A DNA stretch of 64,000 nt from contig JAKZAP010000016.1 in assembly GCA_023053575.1 (NCBI GenBank), forward strand, positions 15,642,030-15,706,029, given 5' to 3'. This stretch comes from Branchinecta lynchi. Taxonomy: Eukaryota; Arthropoda; Branchiopoda; Anostraca; Branchinectidae. Positions 11,518 to 19,899 of this stretch are shown here, in pieces. Made by a program: the position numbers and the translations under genes. The notes below the pieces were generated by a model. It saw nothing but the letters and a program-made list of their open reading frames with translations. It was not told the origin of the DNA and made no database searches. The stretch's first letter is position 1. Each line of letters opens with the position of its first letter.

Positions 11518-11588
11518 ATGCTCCTCAGCTGGGATTTGAACCCAGGACCCTCTGCTTACAAGGCAGGCGCTCTTAACATCTGAAACCT
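11518..11588 (-). pseudogene. tRNA-Thr(TGT)-like pseudogene
   Basis: On the minus strand, TTAAGAGCGCC, then a CTGCCTTGTAAGCAG anticodon arm (TGT anticodon, Thr), then GGGTTCAAATCCC T-arm, then a GAGGAGCA acceptor-like 3' end. The 5' acceptor strand that should pair is missing: the sequence changes at 11589, where a foldback element begins. It is therefore a truncated tRNA copy or SINE piece. Confidence 0.6.
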
Positions 11589-11869
11589 AACCAGAAACAG
11601 TTGTTTTGAATAATTTAGAAGTCTAGAATTCCATTGTCGGAGCCACGTAGACATACCAGGACCCACAAGGCGGGGTCTCATTTTTGTCTTCCAGTTCACT
11701 ACTTATAAAATGTTTACATCTCAATGGCGTCTTCGCCATTAAAATTATATATTTGGATTTGTTTGGTTTTCACCATGAGACCCCGCCTTGTGGGTCCAGC
11801 TATGTCTACATGGCTCCGAGAATGGAGTCCTAGACTTCTAAATTATATTCAAAAAAATTGTTTCTGGTT
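11589..11869. mobile_element. Foldback MITE
   Basis: Long imperfect inverted arms of about 95 bp run inward from AACCAGAAACA at 11589 and its complement at 11869. They include GAGCCACGTAGACATA and GACCCACAAGGCGGGGTCTCAT, with a short A/T-rich centre. The element abuts the tRNA-like segment. No coding capacity. Confidence 0.8.
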
Positions 11870-12111
11870 TATTTGGTCACGGTACAAGTCCCTTCTGTAA
11901 AGTGCCATATATGTATTATTATCTTCATTGTACCATTTAGCTCGAAACTGCACTGTTCACATCAAAGTAACTGTTCATATAAACATACCTCTACTTTACT
12001 CGCATCCAAGAAATAAAAGCTGTATAGTCTCAGTTTCAAGACACCGTACAGTGCCCCCAAAAGAGGTTCAGAGGTCTACCTGATTATTTAAATCAGTAAA
12101 GCACAACTCTT

Positions 12112-12839
12112 ACTAGAAATGATCTTTTCCCTATTAAATGGATGAGAAAAAACATTTTCCGCCTGAAATTAACGATTCACTTGTTAGCGCTTGTCGATTA
12201 TATCCGTCTTCCTGCTCTCCCACGCGGCGACTGGGCAGAAAAGATTTGAAGACTGAACGTGCTTTGGTTAAGAAGTGGTAAAACTAAGCAAATAAAAGAA
12301 GTAATAAACAGAAGATTATCACATCCTTATGTGTGAAAGAGTTGTCAGCGGACAATGAAGATTCAGGCAAACTTTTCGTTGGGTGACGGGGAAACTCGGC
12401 AAGGCTGAAAAAGCGCTAAAAATTGGTAGTTACGAAATGAAACAATTGAGAAATGTGGGTATTTTAGAGCTTATAATTCCATATGGGAGTTAAGTATATT
12501 ATAAACCCGATGAAAAATGATTAGCCTGCGTAGTAGTATGGTAGTAGTACGAAAACGTTGCACGTGATACTATGTAATAGCAAAGAATACTATCATTTAA
12601 TGTGCCTCAGACTGGTCCAATCTTATGTTGTAGTATCCAGTAGCATCCTGTCTTGCCATAGTAGCATCCAGTCTTGGTAATAGTAGCATATAGTAGTATG
12701 GAGTAATACGGTAACTTTGAAGTAGAAGCATGTAGTAGCATCGTTAGTACTGCATGCTACTTTTGCGTACTACTTCATAGTACTATTTTGAGATAAATTT
12801 TTCATCGGGAAAGGCAGAATATTAAGAGGGGTCCTTTAA
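12112..12839. repeat. Family K repeat (split by MITE D1)
   Basis: A copy of the K repeat also found at 44735-45200 and 54855-55430. Shared blocks include ACTAGAAA-GATCTTTTC, GTGAAAGAGTTGTCAGC, ACTTTTCGTTGGGTGAC and GGAGTTAAGTATATTATAAA. It is interrupted at 12505 by MITE D1 and resumes at 12811 with AAGGCAGAATATTAAGAGGGG. It ends in GGTCCTTTAA. Confidence 0.75.
12505..12810. mobile_element. MITE D, copy D1
   Basis: Termini are CCCGATGAAAAAT and ATTTTTCATCGGGA, inverted. The interior is dense in GTA/TAG trinucleotides (AGTAGTATGGTAGTAGTAC, GTAGCATCCAGTCTTG) and is itself partly palindromic. It sits in a K repeat; the uninterrupted K copy at 54875-54900 shows the empty site TATTATAAAAGGCAG. 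Other copies: D2 15859-16166, D3 18295-18589, D4 24732-25067. Confidence 0.88.
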
Positions 12840-12914
12840 AATATTGATTTTTTGGCATTCATACCAACCAACCGTCACCAAACATGGCGTGACAAAAGTG
12901 TTCAAGTTCACTTA

Positions 12915-13223
12915 GAGCGTGTTCCACCTTCTACAAATCCACCTTCGACAAATAGTAACTCTTAGTTACTATTTCCGTTCCAACCTCACCAAAAGTTACT
13001 ACGCTGACCGTTCCAACTTTCTAGAAATAGTAACTATTTGCTAACCGCGCTCGGGAGCGTAGTAAGCGTGGTAACTAAGGATCTCTGGAACGTGATTGGT
13101 CGGACTCACCTGTGGCATGATATTCTGCTGGAAAATAGAAAATTCGTTCAAGCCTTGACGGCAAAAAGCCAGAGTTCGTGACGTCGTGCGTAGTAACTAC
13201 GGTAAGTGGGGTGGAACACGCTC
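12915..13223. mobile_element. MITE H1 (PIF/Harbinger-like)
   Basis: Inverted termini GAGCGTGTTCCACC/GGTGGAACACGCTC enclose 309 bp, flanked by TTA on both sides (12912-12914, 13224-13226). A 3-bp TTA/TAA duplication is typical of the PIF/Harbinger superfamily. It ends about 80 bp before the splice acceptor of the next FBXL5 exon. A second copy is at 47927-48225. Confidence 0.87.
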
Positions 13224-13302
13224 TTAATTTTCCTTGGGAGTCCATATGTGGCTCGGTATCACCAACGCCCATGTTGTGACGGTGGATTTTCTTTCTTTTC
13301 AG

Positions 13303-13471
13303 GTTCCTGGGTTTATGCTGGGGTCGACTGCGAGGATTATTTGAGCGAGATTGCCGCGCCATCTAACCGCCAGAACGTGTCGTATGAGGATTTTGAAGAA
13401 CTAGGTGGCACCGTAGTTCCCTCTAATAAACTGATTGAACATCGCTGGTTGGAAACATCATTTATTGATAG
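13303..13471 (+). CDS. FBXL5: FBXL5 exon, linker between F-box and LRRs
   Basis: Splice acceptor CTTTCTTTTCAG ends at 13302; the exon starts with two bases that complete the Gly codon left by the F-box exon. It encodes about 56 residues beginning GSWVYAGVDCEDYLSE and ending ETSFIDR/S. The start matches the position of the ARGDWYSG segment after the F-box in vertebrate FBXL5. The middle is acidic and poorly conserved, like the variable linker of the family. The donor follows 13471 as AG|GTGATT, a weaker site than the other donors, and leaves two bases for the next exon. Phases join without a shift to 18039. A Harbinger-like MITE lies just upstream of the acceptor and may be recent. Confidence 0.85.
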
Positions 13472-13815
13472 GTGATTTTTTGTTTTTATTCGACTAGGTG
13501 ATATTCGTTTGCTCTCTCTGATGATCATATGAGATAATAATTATCATTACACAGGGAAAACAAAAAATGATCCTCAAAATTTGCCTGGCCCGATCGGGGA
13601 GATCTATCATAAGAAAACCTCGTAGGCTTTTTAGTATTGGTTCATATGGTAGTGAAACCAGATTGGAACTAGAACCAGTCGGTAGGAATGAATGTTGTAT
13701 AAGTAATTAAGTAATCTTTTCGGACTCGCTATTTTCAAAAGCAGAGTACGGTATGTAAATAAAATAAAATAAATTAAGTAAAGCACAACAAATAGCAAAA
13801 TAGAATATGCAGTTT

Positions 13816-14163
13816 TTATTCGTCTGCCAGAAAAGAGTGTAGAAGGTCCTGCGCTGTCTGAGACCAGTTGTCCATAATTTTGGCAGGGCCGACGAAATTT
13901 CCAAAAGTGTGACTGCCATCTTTAACTTGGAACTGCTCCTTTAGCACGTGGCTATGGCATAACTTTGGCAAATGAAGCAGGTGCTTTGCATACTTAAAGT
14001 AGCACTTTCTCATCATTTGCAACTCCTTCTTTCGTAGAACGTGCGCGTCACCAGATCGAAATAAAATGGAAGTAACCCAAAAGAACTGCATAAATTTCCT
14101 AAAGCTTTCCGACTGTAGCGCCCACGGTTCGGAACAATGCGTGCATGAGCGGTACGGATAGAT
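13816..14163 (-). CDS. Uncharacterised minus-strand open frame (possible last exon)
   Basis: An open frame of 115 codons on the minus strand, closed upstream by a stop at 14166-14164. It ends LLHSFLADE and a TAA that overlaps an AATAAA motif (GACGAATAAAA), so the frame would finish right at a polyadenylation signal. The first in-frame ATG is at 14091, but the open frame runs further upstream (residues such as CTHCSEPWALQSESFRKF), so it could be a terminal exon, not a whole gene. Composition looks protein-like: K/R-rich helix-prone stretch, then GSHTFGNFVGPAKIMDNW. It lies within FBXL5 intron 2 on the opposite strand. I do not recognise the family. It may equally be a retrocopy or transposon remnant, or chance. 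Confidence 0.35.
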   Translation of the reverse strand: MYPYRSCTHCSEPWALQSESFRKFMQFFWVTSILFRSGDAHVLRKKELQMMRKCYFKYAKHLLHLPKLCHSHVLKEQFQVKDGSHTFGNFVGPAKIMDNWSQTAQDLLHSFLADE

Positions 14164-14475
14164 TTACATACATCTTGAACAACGGAAGAATAACTTTTTG
14201 AAAGTGTAGATTCGAAGGTAATGCCAAGCCATCGTGGAGAGTCGATCGAGTTGTTGATGAACGAACCAAGAGAGATTAAAGCGTTGGATGTATTTGAACA
14301 GTTTGACTAATCCAAAATCCTGCACAAAATCCTAACCCCAGCCACCATACTCATAAAGCAAAATTTGAACGTCACACAACAAGTCAGTCAATCTGGACCG
14401 CCCATTTTTTATTCAGTATATCACATTGTATTGATCAGCTCAGGGGATACATCTTTTCTTCTATAAAATGTGGTG
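14164..14475. other. Unassigned intron DNA
   Basis: Nothing recognised between the minus-strand open frame and family F copy F1. Confidence 0.4.
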
Positions 14476-15516
14476 TTTTTGGGATCCCAAAACGTAAGTG
14501 GAGGGATACCTATGACATCGCAAAAGTTGTCCGTCTGTCCGTCCGTCTGTAAGCACGATAACTCTCGAAGGGAATGAGATATTTTGATGAAACTTGGTGT
14601 GAGGATTCGTTGGGTCGTCGGACCAGTCAAGTTCGTAGATGGGCTTTGTAGCCCTACATTTAGGGTTGGGGAGGGTGTTCAAATTAAGGGGCAAACAAAA
14701 TATTTTGAAACAGATAATGTGATAGTCGATTATGGGGCAAGAAGACATGCTGAGCATGATGGTTAAAACCATTTTGTCATCGGAAAAGTAGTTCGCCCGG
14801 AATCCGGCCAAAACCGTAAAGTTTGTTAAAAGTAAAAGTTTTATTTGAAGTTGATTAGATGTTCGATGTAGGAGTAGGAAAACATGCTGAAGACGGTGGC
14901 GAAAACCATTTTCTCGACGGACAAGTAGTTCGCCCGGAATCTGGCGAAAACCGGAAAGTTGGTTAAAAGTAAAAGTTTAATTTGAAGTTGATTAAATGTT
15001 TGATTTATGGGTAAAAAGAAATGCCGAACATGATGATGAAAATCATTTTCTCGCCAGACAACTAGTTATCCCGGAATCCGGCCAAACCCGGAAAATTTGT
15101 TAAAAGCAAAAGTTCGATTAGATGACAGATTAAGGGGTAAGAAGAGAGGCTGAGTCGGTATATGACAATGGTTTTTTACCCGGACAAATAATTATTCTGG
15201 AATCCGGTTGTAACCGGATTTTTTTTTAAGTCAAACTTTTATTCAAAGTTGATTAGATCTTCTTTATAGGGATAAGGAGATACGCTGGTTTTTGTTTCTG
15301 TTTTTTTTTTTTTTTTGCTGGACTAGTAGTTGGATCGGAAATCGGCAGGAAGTCTCGGTCAGTATCGTCAAAATAGATATGGCTTATAGCGGTATATCTG
15401 AACTTGGTTTTCTCTGATGATTAGCCTGTCCAAGACTGGATCTGGCGAAGACAAGACTCGATTGTCTGAATCAAATATTAGATGTTTGGGATCCCATCGA
15501 CACCTTTGGTCTTGTT
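14476..15516 (+). mobile_element. Family F element, copy F1
   Basis: It starts with palindromic TTTTTGGGATCCCAAAACG and a GTCCGTCTGTCCGTC stretch, then GATGAAACTTGGTG. Next come about four direct repeats of about 130 bp (CCGGAATCCGGC(C/G)AAAACCGG...TTAAAAGTAAAAGTTT). It ends TTTGGGATCCCATCGACACC-TTT-GGT-CTTGTT at 15516. No coding capacity. Other copies: 45898-46958, 53387-54383 and (minus) 56725-58128. Confidence 0.87.
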
Positions 15517-15659
15517 CAAGTAGTAAAGTGACCGAAAAATCTAACAACAAATTGTTGGAAGACATAGATAGCCTACTGCCGAATATTTGTTTACATTTTT
15601 TCTTAAGTACTAGGCTAATGTTTTTCTTTTTCTTAAGGCTTTTTTTCCTCAAGTTCGTT

Positions 15660-15765
15660 TTTCCAACTTGAGCGGCTTTGAGCCTGAGAGGACCCTCGCC
15701 AAGAAGGGCCGAAATATAGCTTTTATAAAATTTAGCTGACGTATCCGTTTTGTACTTTCAAATTA
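15660..15765 (+). repeat. Dispersed repeat N
   Basis: The text GACCCTCGCCAAGAAGGGCCG, AATATAGCT, AAAATTTAGCTGACGTATCCG, TTTTG recurs at 38115-38240, in shorter form at 43320-43400 and 46735-46800, and in reverse near 17490-17560 and 24425-24480. It is a short interspersed repeat of unknown origin. Confidence 0.6.
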
Positions 15766-15778
15766 ATGCGTCATTATT

Positions 15779-16477
15779 AGTTGGGTTTTCGCAGATACCA
15801 TAGTATCTCATACCACGGTAACTGGATCTGCAATTAAGTCGTTTTTGCAGTTACCGTGGAAACTGATAAAATCTATCTCAGAATAGTAGTATGAAGTTGT
15901 AGGAAAAAGTAGCAGGGAGTACTAACTGATGCTACTTACTACATGCTTCTACAGCCACCGTGTTACTGCATTCTGCTGCATGCTACTATTAGCAAGACTG
16001 GATGCTCCTAGAGCAAGACAGGATGCTATACTGGATACTACTACTTAAAATTGGCCCAGTTTGAGGCACATTAAATGATAGTACTCTTTACTATTACAAA
16101 TCACTAGAAGCAACATTTTCGTATAACTATCATACAACTACGTAGGCTACAAATTTTTCATCGGGATACACGACTGCTCTGCACAAATGCAGAAATTACA
16201 CTTATCGAAGTCATCCCCAAAGAAAAACTGATATCCAGTTACATCTCTAAAAGCCAAACTTCTTTCCCACCAGTTTGACAAAATTTGATGAAAGTGAGAT
16301 GACTTTTCAGATACCACGGTCGGACCGTTGTATCTGAATATTAGATACCACGATAACTGGCCAGATACCTCGATAACTGCAATAACGCCTGTTGACCGTG
16401 GTATCAGATACCACGGTAGCTGCGAAAACGACTTAGACCCTGGTATCAAATATCATGGTATCTGCAAAGACGCAACT
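15779..16477. mobile_element. Foldback MITE M (split by D2)
   Basis: Termini AGTTGGGTTTTCGCAGATACC and the complement of GATACC/TTTGCGTC-type text at 16477 face each other. ATT flanks both sides (15776-15778 and 16478-16480). Inside are multiple copies of (A)GATACCACGGT in both orientations (about 15812, 16310, 16345, 16400-16430). MITE D2 (15859-16166) is inserted in its left part. Its termini resemble those of the MITE at 5141-5761. Confidence 0.78.
15859..16166. mobile_element. MITE D, copy D2 (nested in M)
   Basis: Reverse-oriented D copy: TATCTCAGAATAGTAGTATGAAG opens, GTAGGCTAC-AAATTTTTCATCGGGA closes at 16166. The left terminus is eroded. The trinucleotide-rich interior matches D1. 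Confidence 0.8.
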
Positions 16478-16976
16478 ATTGCCCAATGCATACAAATTGC
16501 TCAAAATGGACAAGTCAGCTAGGATCAGAGGTGGTATGTCGACTCGGACACTGGACTCGTCTCGAGACGCCTTTTTCAAGGACTCGGACTTGTCTCGGAC
16601 TCCGGTTTGCCGGGCTCGCAGCAGGTCTGGCTAGGATATTCTTCAGTGATTTTCGGCCCTTCTTAGCCACAGCCTGTCCAGGCTGTGGATGGGAGAAAAG
16701 AAGGTAAAATCAGGTCAGGAAACCCACCTTTTCTTCTTAAAAATCCTGTGATTTCTTAGATACATGGTTAGAGGCTCGTATTACCTAAACTCTTAATATT
16801 CCCAAGAATTTCACTTTTCATTAAACCCTCTAGTTCCCTATGGCGATTGGAGCAAGGATCGAGCCACAGGACCGAGGATCGGCTAAAAAAAATATTCCTT
16901 GAGCCCAAGCTGACTTTGAAATATGTATTCAAATAATGCATATATAAGGTTTGAAGCCAAGCTGATCATTCATTAC

Positions 16977-17477
16977 GAAAGAAATAGAAAACCGTGATTT
17001 TCGAGTTACCTTACTAGGTAACTTAATGAGTTCTGTGAAAGTATTTGGCAGTGATGAAAAGCAAGGATTGTGTAAAGGCTGGGTGAAAGCTTCTGCGCTT
17101 TCCCAGGGGATAGTTGTAAAAATAGTTGGTGAACTATAAATAGACACAGAACTCAGAATTGTAAAATAATCACAGATTTGTACACATACACTTTTAATAC
17201 GCGCATTTTAATATTCGTTATTTTATTAGCATTTGTATGTTATTCAGTCCGTATCGTTCTTCTGGTTTTTAGTTACATGTCGTTTAATGGTTTGTTAGTT
17301 GCGCATAGTTTTTCTGTCGGTATTGCGTTGGATCTTATGATTCAGTGGGTTTTTTTCTGAGGACGGTTTGCCGGAAGTGCAACCGAAATAATATTTTATC
17401 CCTCGCACATCATCTTAGAGGGATAACTAGCTGATCAAGAAAAAATTATCCCGAAAATCACGGTTTTCTGTTTCTTT
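16977..17477. mobile_element. Inverted-repeat element of about 500 bp
   Basis: GAAAGAAATAGAAAACCGTG followed by ATTTTCG at 16977 is matched by its near-perfect complement ending at 17477 (27-bp arms, about one mismatch). Nothing coding is seen between them. Probably a MITE; no clear target duplication was found. Confidence 0.55.
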
Positions 17478-17604
17478 AAATAATGCATAAAACGGATACT
17501 TCAGCTACCGATGCTTTGGTAGCGATTTTTTGGCCCTTCTTGGCAAGCATGTTACAACAGCTTTCAATATGAACAAGGATTTGCATGCACTCGAAAGGAT
17601 CTAA

Positions 17605-17975
17605 CGCCGGATGACCAAACTTTGCCCCACATACAAATACGCTACATACGAAGAAATGCGTAAGATTCTAAAAATACCGACGCTGCCTTACCGTCTAGAC
17701 AGGAGAGACCTGGTAGAAGTGTATAATATTTGTATTGGAGCCAACGATAGTAGGCGAGCTTGTTGCTCTCGACCCCAACAACCTCAGCGGCCGCGAGTTC
17801 AAATTTGTCTCTCAGCCTCGAGAATGACATAGGCAGGTGGAAGTATGGAAGTCGTATTGTGGACATGTTGAACCAACTTTAGTCCCACGTCGTTGCGAGT
17901 CCCGTCATTCGACGCCTTCAAAAATGAACTTGACGACCATGTTGGAAACGACATGTATTGTGCTAAGTTTTGTAG
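17605..17975 (+). pseudogene. LINE RT C-terminal relic
   Basis: The + strand, with frame shifts, resembles the segment downstream of the RT palm in L2/CR1-like non-LTR retrotransposons: YATYEEMRKILKIPTLPYRLDRRDLVEVYNI (about 17640-17735), then GRWKYGSRIVDMLN (about 17833-17875), then FDAFKNELDDHVGN (about 17910-17950). It lies about 60 bp before the acceptor of the next FBXL5 exon. Confidence 0.65.
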
Positions 17976-18038
17976 TCTTGCGCCTTCTTTTTGCTTTTAA
18001 TGATAATAATAATAATGTTTTTGTTTTCTGTTTTCTAG

Positions 18039-18206
18039 CATACTGCCTGAACTGATTCCGAGGATTGGGTCTGAAGTGAAGAAGCTCGTCTTATCCTGCT
18101 GCAAGGGACTTACCAATGCTCAGCTGAATTCGATCCTTATCATCTGCGTGGACGTTCAATATGTCGACCTCAGTTACATGGACATCACCGACGGAGCCTT
18201 CCGAAA
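18039..18206 (+). CDS. FBXL5: FBXL5 exon, first leucine-rich repeats
   Basis: Acceptor TTGTTTTCTGTTTTCTAG ends at 18038. The exon supplies the last base of a Ser codon (AG|C), then reads ILPELIPRIGSEVKKLVLSC and continues through QYVDLSYMDITDGAFRK. This lines up with the vertebrate FBXL5 start of the LRR domain (VLPYVGTSVKTLVLAY... LEHLDLTQTDISDSAF), where LRRs form the substrate-binding solenoid. The donor follows 18206 as CGAAA|GTAAGTTT, leaving two bases. The following exon is 31.7 kb away, yet the joined protein aligns with the vertebrate protein without a gap, so no coding exon appears to be missing between them. Confidence 0.9.
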
Positions 18207-18294
18207 GTAAGTTTTGCTGCCCTAGACCTTGGCTTTGTTCCAAAGAAGTTGTTGCAAATTATGATGAAAAGAGGAGGAGCCAGCTCTTTATTAT

Positions 18295-18589
18295 CTCTAT
18301 GAAAAGTGTGTCGCCTGCGTAGTTGTATGATAGTTGTACGAAAAAGTTGCATGTATTGATATGTAATAGTAAAGAATACCATCATTTAATGCGTCTTCTT
18401 CTGGGTTAATCGTAAGTAGTAGTATCCAGTTGCATCTTCTCTTGCTATAGAAGCATCCAGTCTTGCTAATAGTAGCATGTAGTAACACGGTAGGCTTGAC
18501 ATAGAAGCATGTAGTAGCATCAGTTCGTACTGCATGCTACTTTTTCGTACAACTTCATACTCTATTTTGAGATGAATTTTTCATCGGGA
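18295..18589. mobile_element. MITE D, copy D3
   Basis: Starts CTATGAAAAGTGTGTCGCCTGCGTAG-like (eroded terminus) and ends ATTTTTCATCGGGA at 18589. Interior matches D1. It lies about 90 bp after the FBXL5 donor. Confidence 0.8.
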
Positions 18590-19000
18590 AGTTCGCTGCA
18601 ACGAAAATAATAACGACGTGGATAGTCGGCACCAATCTGACAGTGAATTTCAAATCATTTATATATATATACATATCGATTGACAAGAAGAGGCGCACAA
18701 TAAGTCGTGAAAACAAACGTCGGTATGTAGCCGAATCGCTTGCCGCAGAAATGAGTTTCACTCATTTGACCAACCGCTCCTATCATAGCAACAGCAAGCC
18801 ATAGGCTTTTGTGAGGGGTTTATAGCTTTGGCCGATCGAACCCTGTCATTGAAAAGCTCAGAGACATACTGCACCGTCTAGAACCCGTGACAGGATGGAC
18901 GCTGCACCAGAAGCTCTTGGTGACGGTGAAGGGTCGTACAGACCGTCATTTGAATTCTTGTGTACCTTAATTTACAGAATTAAAAAACAACTCGTAGATT
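18590..19000. other. Unassigned intron DNA
   Basis: Nothing recognised apart from a short TA microsatellite near 18660. Confidence 0.4.
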
Positions 19001-19757
19001 CCAAGTGGCATATTTTTATCGCACTTGAAGCATCTGGCTCAAGTACCATAGACCGATCGCAATTCTGTCGGTCGGTCGGTGGGGTGTTCTGTCCACGATG
19101 GTGAGTATACTTCCAGATGTGATAGGACTATGAAACTTGGCAGGCATATCAGAGACCCAACCAGACTAACTTGGAAATAATCAGTTTCCCGATCCGATCA
19201 TCTGAGGGGGAGTGGAGGACGGGGAATCCAGAAAATTGAGGTGAAATTTTAGCGCCTTTAAAGTGGGCATCATTATATAAAAAATAAAATACTTTTTACC
19301 AAACGATGCATTCCCGTGATTTCCAAGGGTCCGTCGTTATTCTTATCTCGGGGGTTTTGCTTGCAAATGATCAGAACACACCCAAGAAAAGGCAAATTCT
19401 ATAGCTGCCTTCTTCGTCACGGGAGTTCTCACCTCACCGGTGGTTTCTGGTTTTTGTTATAAGCCATTTTTGCATCCACCGGTGACTACTGACCAGTCTT
19501 ATAACCCGTTTTTGAACTAACCAGTGTTCGGTTTCACCTCACCAGCGCGGACTAACCAGAACCTGCTCGGGAGCCGAGCTTCAGTGAGGAGTTAGCCAGT
19601 TTTCATCAACTCACCAGCGAACCAAAAAAACGCGCATTAAGAGAAGAACCGGACACTGGTGACAAAACACCAGAGACAGCCCGGAGTGCAATGAACGCAG
19701 CTTATATTTCATCCTCTGAACCAGCCTTGCAAGTGCCATATGAGCTTCTAGCTCTTG
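19001..19757 (+). mobile_element. Family B element, degenerate copy B5
   Basis: Begins with an eroded hairpin (GTGGCATATTTTTATCGCACTTGAAGC... CTCAAGTACCATAG) and CTGTCGGTCGGTCGG. One G-rich module follows, then a 3' region resembling that of copy B8 (CCTCAAGGGTTTTGCTT-like text). It ends CAAGTGCCATATGAGCTTCTAGCTCTTGTT at 19757-19760. Confidence 0.65.
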
Positions 19758-19899
19758 TTATTTTGGTCCAGGTTTTAGCTTGATGTTAGTTTCTATCTCC
19801 TTTTTTTATATTGTGTAACCTTTGTAATGAATTGAATCTAGAATTTGTGAAAGTATTGTCTAATTATTGGTCAGATTTGAACCTATTATTTATATTTTT

